A DNA stretch of 64,000 nucleotides, from assembly GCA_037176725.1 (NCBI GenBank), contig JAZBRS010000057.1:87689501-87753500 (forward strand), read 5' to 3'. Origin of the DNA: Posidonia oceanica (taxonomy: Eukaryota > Streptophyta > Magnoliopsida > Alismatales > Posidoniaceae). The notes below the pieces were generated by a model that searched no databases, was not told the DNA's origin, and saw nothing but the letters and a program-made list of their open reading frames with translations. Within the stretch, counting starts at the first letter, position 1. Each line of letters begins with the position of its first letter. Positions 44,801 to 55,610 of this stretch are shown piece after piece. The position numbers and the translations under genes are program-made.

Positions 44801-47750
44801 CTGGAGCTCGTGCGGTCCTCAGGCGGCGATCGGAAGCAAGTTCTGCAACCTGGAGCGATGGGGCGACCTCTGAGCTCGCTGGAGAAGAAAGGAGACGGTG
44901 GCATTGACTCCGGGCGACAGGCGGCAGAAAGCTATTCTAGGGGGCGGAAAAGCATGCAGGAAAGAAACCTAAGCTAATGGGAGAGAGAGGTACCTGTTCT
45001 GGCGTCCGGAGCGTTCCCCCGACGTCAGCTGTTTCAGCAGAGGTCGGCGAGGTTAGACTGGGTGCTGTGGACGTCGGCGGCGGCTCGTGGGCATTGGGAT
45101 CCACTCCTGGAGGTCCTCCGATGCTTCCTGAACGGCTGGAATGGAGCTTCGACGACCGGAGGAGGATTTGGCTTCAGTGGGTGGACTGAAGGCAGCAGGA
45201 GGTGGGTGAAGGTGTTCTCTGCCCTCTGGATCAATTGGAGGGTGCCGGTGACTTGCTGGAGGTCTGGTGATGGGTTCTAGATGCTTAGGTTAGGTCGTGG
45301 TTTGCTGGAGAAGGAGATGGTGGTTGATCGGATTTTCTGGCAGAATTGGGTGCAGGTGTTTGCTGTGGTGCGTTCGGTCTGTGGTGAGGGTCGAAGGTGA
45401 AGCTCAGGGGGGTTGGAAAGGTGATGTTTCAGGGAGTATGATGGTGGAGTTTGGGAAGGTTTAGTGGGTTGCAGTGCTGGGAATTTTGGAAGGTGGAGGT
45501 GTTGGGTTTTGCAGCGGATTTTGGGTGATTGGGGGGTGGTTTCAGCGTGATTTTGATCGTGGAATGGGGGGCTGTGATGGCTGGTAGTTGGGTGAGATTG
45601 GGGGAGGAATTGGGAGTGATTGGAGGGCTGTTGGAGGCTCTAGTTTCAATGGGGTGAAAGAGGAAGAAGAGGGCTGAATTTTGCAGAGGATGAGAGGGGG
45701 AATTGGGTGCTCTCGGGGCTCTGGATACTCTCTCTCTCTCAGGACGACAAAAGGCAGTGAAGGGGGAGTGGAATGGAGGTTTTATGCAGGAGCTGAAGAC
45801 TAGACGGGCGCACAGTAGAATTCAAACTTCCACCGGCGGGAGCAGCAGCTGGCAGTCGCGAAGACAACGGAGGTGATGGGCATTAATGTCCCCCCGGAGA
45901 TCTTGTTGAGATGCTGAGAGAGGAGAAGATGAGCTGGAGCTGATGGGATCGAGAGGGAAGAAGAAGTTGAATTTTGAAGAGGATGGAGGGAGTTGGCTGG
46001 CGGGAGAGGTGGAGTCTGAGGAAGAAGAAGAAGAAGGAGAAGGAGGGAAGGAGGGGAAGGATGCGTGCAGGCCAGGCCTTGCGAAAAAAAGAAAAAAAGA
46101 AAGAAGGAAGGAGGGAGAGGAGGAAGGGTGGAACGGGCCGGACTGGGCCCAGGAAAAAAGAGAAAGAAAAATAAAAAGAAAGGGAGAAAGAAGAAAGGGA
46201 AAGGAAGAAGGGAAAGAAGAAGGAAATTAAAAATAAAAAATAAAAATAAAAATGGAAATAAGAGTAGAAAGATTTTGAAAAAGATTTTAGAGTAGTTGTG
46301 TTTGAGTTAGGATTTTAATTGGGTTTTTTAGTGATTGTTTTTAATTAGTTAATTAGTATTAAAGAGTTCTAGTTTTGATTAGGATTTTGAGTTTTCTTTT
46401 AATTGTTTCTTGATTTGGTTTTTAAATGTTTGTTAAAAATTTTTAGTTGTTCTTAGTTAAGTTTTTCTTGTTATGTCTTTGGGATGTTAATTAGGATTTT
46501 TAAAGATTATTTTTGATTAGTTAGGATAAGTTTTAGCCTTTAATTTTAATCTTTTACTTAAATCTTTTTTGATTTGTTTTTTATTTTGTTTGTTAAGCCC
46601 TTTTTTAATATTTTGAGTTTTTTTCTTGTTAAGTTTTTTAAATTGAGTGTTTTTAGATTTTTGATTGTTTGTTTTTTTTTCCTTTTTAATTACGTTTTCA
46701 AATTGTTTCTTTTTAGGATTGTTAAGTTAAGTTCTTCTTCTTCTTCTTTTTCTTTTTTTGACTTAGCATTTTTAATTGTTTTCTTTCTTTTTAGGATTTG
46801 TTTTTTGATTGTTTTTAGTAGGGTTCTTACTTTGGTTTGTTTTGATTATATTTTGGTTTTTTCTTGATTTTATAGCATTTTCTTCTTGTTTGCTTTATGT
46901 TTTTTAGTTTGCATTCATTGTTTTTAGTTTTAGTTAGGTTTAGTTAGGTTTTGGTTTTTAATTGTTTGTTTAATGTTTTTTAATTATTTCTTTTAGGATC
47001 TTAATTTGTTTTTCTTTTGTTTTGGAGTTTTGGAGGTTTTTAAGGGTTTTTTGAAGATTTAGTAGAAGAGAGGAAAAGAAAAGAAAAAGGAAGAAGAAAA
47101 AGGAGAAATGAGGGAATAAAGATGAAAGAGAGGAGTGGAGAGAAAATAATTTTTAGAAAATCAAAGAAAATGATAAAAATAAGATAAAAATACAAATAAG
47201 ATTCAGAAGAAGTAGATGCACAAGGGGGCCCACAGCCAGGCAAGGAGAAGAGAGAGAAGGGAGTGAAAAGAAGGAGGATAAGCAGGGGAGGGAGAGAGGA
47301 GAGAGAAAAGGATAATTTAGGAGAGAGAAAAGGATAATTTGGTGAAATGAAGGGGTTAGAGGTTTAGAAAAGAGGTGAAATTTGGGGAGTGTGTGGCCTA
47401 GGGTCTCTAGTGTTGGTCCTAGGGTTTGGGTTTGGTTTTGGGAAAGTTTTGGAAGGGTTTTGAGGTGTAGAAAAAGGGTAGTTTTACCTAGGTTTTCTAG
47501 GGTTTTTGGGAGTGGTTTTGGTTTGAAATTTTGAGGGTTCTTGGGTAGGTTTGCTAAGTTGGGGATGGTGAGTTTTCCTATGATTTTTGGGCAGTTTTTG
47601 GGCTTGGGAAAGAGGTGCAATTCTTGGTTATGTTTGGACTTGTTTTGAAGGGTAGGATGAAAGGGAATGTGTTGGTTTGGACCTAGATTTGGATCCAGAA
47701 GTCACCAGGAGATTCCAATTGATCAAGCCTATAAAAATGGGGTGTCAACA
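41826..47750 (-). mobile_element. 3' LTR of E5, 5925 bp (family I)
   Basis: The plus-strand edges are TGTAGTAATCCC and GGGGTGTCAACA. It has the conserved block (42169-42219), minisatellite (42530-43085), donor AAG|GTAAGTCC (GT at 43528-43527), TGCA-rich part (43800-44530) and GC-rich leader (44570-45280). The T-rich tract (46260-47040) and purine-rich U3 follow. Relative to the other LTR it lacks about 16 bp near 43310. A CATAAAAC box at about 45777 (minus strand) is a weak promoter candidate. Confidence 0.93.
42530..43085 (-). repeat. Minisatellite of the E5 left LTR
   Basis: Roughly 18 units of the GGGCACGCAAAACGGTGCCA type. Order and variants differ from the right LTR array (56335-56855); for example, a short interruption with ACACGCATATGGGCACGC near 42750 is absent from the right copy. 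Confidence 0.85.
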
Positions 47751-47763
47751 AATGCCCCTCCCT
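47751..47763 (-). other. Polypurine tract of E5
   Basis: AATGCCCCTCCCT on the plus strand, directly after the LTR end at 47750. Confidence 0.9.
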
Positions 47764-47846
47764 GAGCGAGGTCAAGCGAAGCGAGGCCGCTGCTTAGGGT
47801 TGACATGACACCCCATCTGACCGACGGGAGCAGAAGATTGCTATTG

Positions 47847-47905
47847 GCATGAGTTACTTATTCGGCAGATGCACCGATAGTCATAGCTCGTTGCCGCAAT
47901 GCAAA
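47847..47905 (-). promoter_or_regulatory. Conserved 3' UTR block (E5)
   Basis: Reverse-complement relative of E0 3124-3181, with GAGTTACTTATTCGGCAGAT and CTCGTTGCCGCAATGC. It lies about 85 bp inside the polypurine tract. Confidence 0.65.
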
Positions 47906-48539
47906 GTGCAAATGCAGAAGTTAGTAAAAGTTAGTACGGATGCTGATGATGCTGGTGATGATGATGATGCTGATGCTGATGTTAGACTAGCATGCGATGC
48001 GTGATGCTATGCATGAAGAGATGCTGTGCTGGTGTAGTGAGCTGTGGGTGCTTGCTATGCTGCTAGTGCTAGTGCGGATGCTTGTGTAGTGAGGATGCAT
48101 GCTGAAGCAAGGGGAAGCAGAAAGTGGAAGCAGAAAGGGGAAGCAGAAAGGGTGATGCAACACGACAAGTTGGCTGCTCGTCCAAGCTTGCACAAGAGGA
48201 GCTCCGGAAGGACCAATGCGCTTGCCGCTCGGGCAAGTTGGCTGCTAGTCCAGGGAAGCCAAAGGTCCTTGCCCGTGTGGGACAAGTGAAAGTGAGCAGG
48301 AACTCGCGAGGTCGCGAGGAAGAGAAAATGCTTGCCTCCAGGCGAGGCAGTAGGCGGGTGGAAAAGGTAGGAAGGGGTAATGCAAATGCAAAGGATGTCC
48401 CAAGCAATGCAAGGAGGTGAAATGCAAATGCAGATGAATGCTATGCAAATGCAAATGGTATGCTTATGCTAAAGCTTACTGCATTGTACTCCTCTAGGGG
48501 AAAGCGAGATGGTGCATGCACGTAGGAGGGTGGAAAATG

Positions 48540-48755
48540 CAATGTAATGCAAGAGCTGAAAGTAAGATGCTGAAAGAAAAGTGCTGAAAGGAAATTGCTG
48601 AAAGGAAATTGCTGGAAGTAAAGTGCTTGTAAGGAGAGTGCTGGATGTAAAGTGCTGGAAAGGAAAGTGCTGAAAGGAAAGTTGCTGTAAAGAAAGTGCT
48701 GAAATGAAAGTGCTGGATGTAAAGGCTGAAAGTAAAGGCTGAAAAGTAAGGATGC
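48540..48755 (-). repeat. Short minisatellite in the E5 3' UTR
   Basis: About a dozen units of 16 to 19 bp of the form AAAGTGCTGAAAGGAA, with GGATGT and GTAA variants. Confidence 0.8.
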
Positions 48756-48798
48756 TGTGGATGTGCATGCGATGGCGGGCACGTAATGCCAAGGAAGC

Positions 48799-49338
48799 GA
48801 TCCTGGCCGTGCACTGCTGCGGGTGTCATCTTAGGCCGACAAGCTGCGAAAGTCTTGCGGGTGCCAAGGATGTCACTTTTAGCAATGCGCGATCAGGAGT
48901 TCAATTTCCTAAGCACGCCATGACAACGAAATGGGACGTGGAAGTTGATGTAATGACTACAGAGGAGCAATAGCACAATAAGAGTGCAAATGTTATGCAA
49001 TGGGGCATGCGAGATCGAGAAAACGATCCGAGGCCGCGCACTACTGCGAGTACCATCCAGAGCCGGCAAGCTGCGAAAGTCTTGCGGGTGCTGAGGATGC
49101 TACCTTAGGCAGTACGCAAACGACGGGTTCGGATCCTAAGCACGCGATGCTATGCAGTGGAATACAGGGTATAAACAGTGGAGCGCCGGGCATGCGAAGC
49201 CGAGAAGACGATCTCAAGGCCGCGCACTACCATGAGTATCATCCAAAGCCGGCAAGCTGCGAAAGTCTTGCGGGTGCTGAGGATGCTACCTTAGGCAGTA
49301 CGCGAACCAGGAGTTCGAATCCTAAGCGTGCGATGCCC
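48799..49338 (-). repeat. Three related segments of about 125 bp in the E5 3' UTR
   Basis: Copies start at 48799, 49025 and 49209. Each contains CAAGCTGCGAAAGTCTTGCG, a GGTGCTGAGGATG-like stretch, and ends with AGGAGTTCGAATCCTAAGCG or a variant. Copies 2 and 3 are closest. The ends have an AGGA-GTTCGAA-TCCT stem-loop. Confidence 0.75.
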
Positions 49339-49474
49339 GGGCAATGATGAAATGCAATACTAGGACTGACTCTACAGAGGACACAAGGAAGCTATATGAT
49401 GTCATGCAATGCAAATGCTGATGATATGCCATGATATGCAACAGAATACTGTTACACTACGATGAAATGGGTGA

Positions 49475-49620
49475 TAGGTTAACGAACCTATCGTCGGATA
49501 GTTAGGGCTATCAGCTTGCTGAGGAGTTAACGGACTCATCACCGGATAGTTAGGGCTATCAGCCCGATGAGGAGTTAACGGACTCATCACCGGATAGTTA
49601 GGGCTATCAGCCCAAATGAG
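49475..49620 (-). repeat. About 50-bp repeat in the E5 3' UTR
   Basis: Three copies of GGATAGTTAGGGCTATCAGC joined by GAGTTAACGGACTCATCACC. Both segments are internally complementary (GATAG/CTATC and GAGTTAAC/GACTC), like the 29-bp units of E1. Confidence 0.8.
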
Positions 49621-49727
49621 GGTGGAAACGGGGCGGGAATACCGAACCAGAAGGTGCGGCAGAGGTCCGGAGACGCTCCCACGACAGTTGGGGATGTCAG
49701 CCCAATGCAGGTGGGAATGGGATACCA

Positions 49728-49980
49728 TGGGGCAGCAAAAAGATGCCCCTGGTATCAGGATGATACCAGGGGACAGCCGAAGCACCCATGGCATCGAAAT
49801 GCAAGGTGGATGAATGAATGGATGGATGATAGGTTGACGAACCTACCGCCGAGCAGTTAGGGGTGCCAGCCCGGCGAGATGAGGGGGATGATACTACAGG
49901 GCAGCAAAAAAGATGCCCCTGGTATCAGGATGATACCAGGGGACAGTCGAAGTGCCCCTGGCACCGAAATGCGAGGATGG
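49728..49980 (-). other. Two conserved 3' UTR hairpins of E5
   Basis: CCCCTGGTATCA-GGA-TGATACCAGGGG occurs at 49746-49772 and again at 49916-49942. The first is enclosed by an outer stem of GATACCATGGGG (about 49730) and CACCCATGGCATC (about 49783), giving a compact branched fold. The second copy has weaker outer arms. Confidence 0.85.
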
Positions 49981-51759
49981 GCGGATGATAGGTTGACGAA
50001 CCCATCGCCAAGCAGTTAGGGGTGTCAGCCCAAATGCAAGAAAATGCAGAATGATGCAGAAAGAAGACAGGAAACCCCTGTGGTGGGTGTGCAATGGTCT
50101 CAGTGCGGGCATGCTTCGTGGCGTCATGAGATGACAAACGAGGGACACGCCGGTCATCAAGGACCTACCCAACGCGGTGGGCGGTAAAACTTTGAAAAGC
50201 GCAGAGCCTCTGAGCGAGGCAGGCAAAAGTGCTCATCCTTGACTCTGGTTTTCGAAAACAGAAAGAGAAGAAGATAACAGTATATTACAGCATGCATTTT
50301 TGGTGGCTTTGGACTTAAAAGCAGTTGCTAAGAGGGTGTTTCTGCACTTTCAGGCTCAGGGGACTCGATCCACGAGCAACGCCATGCCAAGTTGTGGTCG
50401 GTGGCTCTCATTCTCACTCTTGGCTCGGGATGAGGCCTTGGCTTCGCAAAGAATAGCCTTTGGCTACAGGTGGGTAGCAGAAGCGTTGGATGTAGCTTCA
50501 CAGCCTCCGTCTTAATTCCTCAGGGACCGACTACGTCTTTTGATGCTCACAGGACGATGTTTCTTTTCCCCTCATGAGTGATTGGATCTGCATCTAGCCT
50601 TCTAGGAAGTAAGTGTTGTCTGCACAGGGGTTGGAGTGTGCTGCTGCGCTCGAAGGGTGGGGCTAGGTCCTCCAGATATGATGTCTTGCGCAGTTGCCAG
50701 TGTGGCGCTTGAAGTTGATAACTGAGGTTGGCTTCGACGCTCGTCCGAATCACTTCTCTCTTGAGCGCCTTCTTTCTTCGACTTCTGTCTTCAATTTTCT
50801 TTTATGCTCAGCATGCATATCATGTTATCATATTCTTTTGCTCACATGATCTCTATTCTTTTGGATATGCGTGTCTTCGCCCTCTTGGGGTAGCAATCCC
50901 TGGTGAGGCATTAGGAGTTCGGCTGATCGGCGTACACCTTCAGCCTCTGCAATGTGTGCTTACAGCCTCTGGCTATGCTCTGCTCTGCTTCGGTCCTCTC
51001 CATGTTCGGTGGACTCTCTTGATAAGGTGGATCCCGCTTGTAGTGTTATGAAACTCAGCGGGATGCTCTATTCTGCTCTTAGTCTCACTTTGTGGCCACA
51101 TGCAAGAGATGGCGCTGCTCGGGTGAGACCTGCTTGAGATTGTCACTGCTTGACACCCTCCAGGCGCCGCTTGCTTGTCCGTAGCTACGTTTCTGATTAT
51201 ACAAATGTTTATGGATTTTGTATATTTTAGAAGGGAAGGGACAAGCATGTTTTTAGGTTTTTGCATTGGTTTTGTATTTTTTATGGTTTTTTGTTTTAAG
51301 AAAACATAAAAGGGAAAACCAACGGCAATGCGAGAAAATATTTTTACGTTTTCTAATTTTCTTGATTTTTTTGGTGCTTTTGCTTTACAGGATGCAAGAA
51401 ATGACATGTATGTGCAGAAGATGATATGCAAGATTACAGATATGTATAGGATGGCATGAATGCAGAAGAATGATAGCTATGTGCAGAGGAATGCACAGAG
51501 TGATAGGTTGATGGACCTATCGTCGAATAGTTAGGGATATCAGCCCGTGAGTGATAGGTTAACAGACCTATCGCCAAGCAGTTAGGGGTGCCAGCTCGGT
51601 GATAAAATGAATGCAAGAAGCAAAAAGGGATGCATGCTTTTTAATGGGTTTTGTTGATTTTATGCTTTTTATGATTTTCAAGCAAGGCGAAAAACCACAA
51701 AAACAAAACAAAACGAAAATGAAAAAGACAATGCAAGAATCAAAAGAGAGGTAAGAAGG

Positions 51760-51772
51760 ACTTACCTGTCAG
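51760..51772 (-). promoter_or_regulatory. Candidate 5' splice site after E5 gag
   Basis: On the minus strand GACAG|GTAAGTCC with the GT at 51765-51764, an almost perfect donor about 250 bp beyond the gag stop. A short open frame (51769-51966) precedes it. No acceptor could be chosen. Confidence 0.45.
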
Positions 51773-52020
51773 CAACCATGGGAGGGAGGCACTGGGTTCA
51801 CTCCTACGTTGCTGATGTAGTCGGCGAGGTCCACTGTTGGCAGTGCGGGGAGCACTGGGGCTGCAAAAGTTGGAGGAGAACTTAGCTGGATGTCGCTGCT
51901 CCTGGTCTTGTTGTCGACGCTGCCGTTGCATCTCCGAGCGTCCATTAGACGAGATAGAAAGGACAAAAAAAGGGGATCACGCCGATGGGATCGGAAGGAT
52001 CCACTAGGGCAGAGCAGGAT

Positions 52021-54165
52021 TCAGAAAAGATTAGGGTAACCCCCCGAGGTTCCAGCAGAGGAACGATTGGCTACACTAAGGTGTGCAAGTGCAGGTGCAA
52101 GTGTATGTGTATGTGCAGGCTCCTGCTCGTCAACGCTAATGATCCTGCGATCAATCAGGCGTTGAACGGCGTCCCAGAGAGCAAGACAGTTGTCCGTCGA
52201 GTGCCCGGTGGCCTGATGGAAACTGTAGAATTGATCCATATCATGCCACCATGGAGGGGGGTTTGGTGACGGACGGACAGCCGGGAGTCTCAGGAGCGAC
52301 TCAACTTGAGGGAAGATGACGCTCAGTGGTTCAAGGAGAGGCGTGTAATCACACTCAGCCCGACGAGGTTGTCTTTGCCCTAGATGGAGTCCTTGCCGAG
52401 CGGGTGCGACGTGATGCACGGGCTCGACGGTGACAGGGTGCTCAGTGAGTGCAAAATTAGGTGCGTGCTCTAGTGGAAAAGGGTCTAGCTGACTCTCTGC
52501 ATAGGCTGGCTCTTCGGGAGGATCAGCGCATAACTCGGAGAGCTATTCGAAGCGGCTAGGAGCGGAGCTACTGTTGTCGTTGCTGCGGTGATTGCTGGAG
52601 ATGTTGGCCTGCCTAGCCAATGCAGAAAGTGCACGGAAATGCCCACTTCGTAGCGAGCTTTCCACGCGGACGCTAGCCCTAATCAGCGATGCATGGCTAG
52701 TGATGTGCTGAATGCAAAGTAGAGTCCCAATCGCTGGCAGCGCCCCTTTAACGATCATCTCGATAGAATCCTCCTCAGAGGGTTTACCTTTGACCTGGGC
52801 AGCTAAGGAATGCCAGCGACCGACATACTCTCCGAATGGCTCTTGGGGTCTCTGCCGGATGGCGACAAGATCCTCCCTCTTGGGGATCAGGTCGAGGTTG
52901 AAAGCATACTGCTCAAGGAAGGCCTGAGAAAGATCAGTCCAAGTTCGAACCGCAGCCATGTCAAGGGAAGTGAACCACTTGAGCGCGGGGCCGGTTAAAC
53001 TCTTCTGAAACAGGTGGATAAGGAGCCTTTCATCAGCCTGAAGCTGAGCAAGGTCCCCGTAGTCTGCCTTCAGATGCGAAATGGGACAGCCTTTACCATT
53101 GTATTTATCGAAGACCAGGATACGGAACTTCAAAGGGAGTGCGGCCTCAGGAAAGAGACAGAGGTCGCGAAACTGGTAAGACTGGTGATCCTTGCCCTGC
53201 ACTAGATGTAGTGCTTTCTCCAGAACGTCTATCCTGTCATTGATGGGGTCTGGATTGGCTGCCAAAGGAGGTGGGGCAACAGGGGCAGGATCCACATACG
53301 CCAAGTGGGTCGCACCTAAGTGCTCCTCCGGATCTACCATAGCGTCGCCTGGTGGAGCAACGGGATGGCCAGCGTATCCGTGTAGTGGTGCTGTGTAGGC
53401 AGGAAAGTATGCTGGGTTTTGAACCTGATGCAAGGGAGATGGGTAGCTGATATGCTGTGTAGTGCGTGGTGCAGATTGTTGGAGCAACAGTTGCTGCGTA
53501 GGCGCGATGCCGGGCAACGAACCAGTGGAATACTGTGCTCCAACCAGCCCGAAGGACTGATCACCAGGAAATGGAGTTGAATGCTGTGCACGGTGTTGTG
53601 CAGAAGCAGGAGACAGATGCCGCGCCCCCATCACCGAAGCAGTGTGTAGCTGGGGCGATGGTCTGGGCGGGGGTGCAGTGTGTGCAACAACAAGCCGCAG
53701 AGGAACCTCAGGGGCAACAGGAATGCAAGAGGGTCGAACTGATAGAGCTATACCCTGCAGTGTGTGGGCAAGCTCCATCAGGTGCCGATACTGCACTTCA
53801 GGGGACCCGTGAGTGGGAACACTGAATTGCAGGACCGGCCGGAAGGCAGACTCAAGAGATTGAGAATCTAAAGCAAAGGTCGCCGCAGCAGAAGAGATGT
53901 CGGGAGCGACATAACCCTGGGACGAAGGGGTCAAAGGCGCCTCCAGAGCACGAGGGGCGGTCATCGGGACAGATTCGATGACCGGATCCGAGGGGACGCA
54001 AGTCTGCCAATGGCCCACAACAAACTGGGGTGCCCTAGACGCTTAAGGATGGAATCTTAGTGTCATAGAGGGCACAGAGCGAATGGAAGTGAAATCCGGA
54101 GGAACCTAAGTGGTAAACCCTTCCGAGTCAATGATAAAGTGGAGCTCACTGGCAGACTGGGCCAT
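52021..54165 (-). pseudogene. E5 gag with three in-frame stops
   Basis: The start is ATG at 54165-54163 (MAQSASELHF), equivalent to the E1 start. The frame is continuous to NLF-stop at 52021, about 715 codons, with stops after GFTT (TAG, near 54107), after RFHP (TAA, near 54044) and at 52543 (TAG). The 491-codon stretch 52543-54018 is open. It contains the gag domain (FQKSLTGPALKWFTSLDM, FLEQYAFNLDLIPKR, EPFGEYVGRWHSLAAQV), and the C-terminal part has the knuckle-like FYSFHQATGHSTDNCLALWD. The first knuckle Cys of E1 (CNFH) corresponds to Tyr here (FYSFH), so zinc binding is doubtful. It would form the particle and bind RNA. Confidence 0.9.
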
Positions 54166-55590
54166 CGCTGACCGAGTCTAAGTGAGGGGAGGCTGCAATG
54201 AGAGAGAAAGATGCAAGACCTAGAGGAGAGCTACTGCCGGAAGCGACGAGTAGCTCAGAGACAGAGGAGGGACACTCAGAGTCTGGGCAGTGGAACCCGC
54301 ACCTACCTACAAAAGAGTAAAGATGTTAGAGGTTGTATGCAATAAAAAGTTGTTAAGGGTGGCATGAATGGCATACATGCAAATGGATGTCCTTAAATGC
54401 GCTCTCTCACCATGCATGTCCTGAGTAGATGGCCTACTAGGACGCACTCATGGGTAATGGGTTTAGACAGACTCTGGGTCAGAAAATAGCAGGTTCCCTG
54501 TCGAACTCCTAGCCAGAGCTGAGGAAATAACAGGGTGGTGGTTTGGTGGCCCTGACCCAGCCAAAAGCATGGGCAGTACTCTCCACTACACCAACACGAC
54601 CCCTAGACAAGGGGGGACAAACCAACTAACTTGGGCCACGCCAGAAGCAGTGGAACAAGAGGTCAGGACCGTCCTTCGCAAACTGTGGGTGGACTCAGAA
54701 GAGAGGATGCATGCCTTCTAGAATGAATCAATCATGCAAAATACTTTAGAGTCTTTTACTTGCGTTTTATTAACTAGAAAGGGGGGAAAATTGCAAGTTA
54801 TTGGCTCTAGTTGTGCTTAGATGTTATTGTTTAGCTTTATTGTAGCTTTTAGATTAAGCAAAAGGGAGAGCAAGCATGTTTCTACTATCCTAGGCATGGC
54901 ATGTGCGAAAGGGAAGAAAATCAACCAAATATGGCAGGCAAACAGCATACAACACAGCAAAAGGCAAGTGCATGGCATGTGCGAGTGTTCGTGAGCATGA
55001 TAGTGAAGAGAAAGCATTCATCATGTCAAAAGGCATATTTACAGGGCATGTGCGTGTGTAGTGACATAGCAAGTGTGTAAAAGAAGCATTCATCATTCAA
55101 AAAGCATGTATTGTTGCTAAACATGTATGTAGACATGCATTGCAGGAAATAAAGCAGTAAATGTGCAAATAAAGATAAAGGAAGATAAAGACAAGTAAGC
55201 ATTAAAGCAGGCAAGAGCAGAAGCAGGGAAACAAGCAAGCAAACAAGCAAACTAGACAGAGCAGACAAGGTGAAGCAGAAGCCACAAAGCAGACGAGGGG
55301 GGTGCAAAACCTAAGCAGAGTTGCCTAGAAGGCAACTCGCTAGGAGTTTGCACAGAAGAGCGAGCAAAACAGGCAAAGAGGCAAACAAAGGCAAGCAAAA
55401 CTACGAAAGCAGCGAGCAAAAAGCTAAAAACGAAAGCCGAAGTCTGTCTATCCCTAGCGGAGTCGCCACTGTCGACTTCGCTGGGCAAAGCAGACAGGCG
55501 AGCAAGCAAACAAGGCAGACGAAAACACAAAGGCAAACAAAGATGTGAAATGCGAGCGAACGAAAGCCAAGGCGAAAGCCGGAGTCTAGC
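54166..55590 (-). promoter_or_regulatory. E5 leader between PBS and gag
   Basis: Non-coding. 54470-54800 is homologous to the E1 leader 19612-19930, with the CCCCT/AGGGG stem (54600-54614). 55180-55590 is rich in GCAAGCAAAC and includes a second PBS-like site at 55450-55468. Confidence 0.55.
55450..55468 (-). other. Second PBS-like site in the E5 leader
   Basis: TATCCCTAGCGGAGTCGCCA (from 55449) matches the tRNA-Arg 3' end including CCA with one substitution, about 140 bp internal to the real PBS. The upstream GAAAGCCGAAGTC and the downstream CACTGT are also shared with the real PBS region (GAAAGCCGGAGTC and CACTGT), so this is a duplication. An inverted relative, CGACTTCGCTGGG, follows at 55473-55485. 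Confidence 0.8.
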
Positions 55591-55609
55591 AACCCCAGCG
55601 GAGTCACCA
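55591..55609 (-). other. Primer-binding site of E5, tRNA-Arg(ACG)
   Basis: AACCCCAGCGGAGTCACCA on the plus strand, one spacer base from the LTR at 55611. It differs from the tRNA end by a G-to-A change within GTCGCCA and by its second base. Confidence 0.9.
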
Positions 55610-55610
55610 C

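Larger units (their letters stand above)
47764..52020 (-). other. E5 3' UTR, non-coding
   Basis: No coding region is recognised in this 4.2 kb, which occupies the place of pol and the additional ORF. It holds the conserved block (47847-47905), a 17-bp-type minisatellite (48540-48750), three related 125-bp segments (48799-49338), a GATAGGTTAACGAACC repeat (49475-49620) and two hairpins (49740-49980). The part 50230-51470 is unique sequence with nothing recognised. Another GATAGGTTGATGGACC repeat pair is near 51500-51600. Confidence 0.7.

Noticed and set aside
49270..49338. tRNA gene suggested by AGTTCGAATCC
   Set aside because: Only a four-pair T-arm-like stem is found; no acceptor, D or anticodon arm fits, and the motif is part of a diverged repeat.
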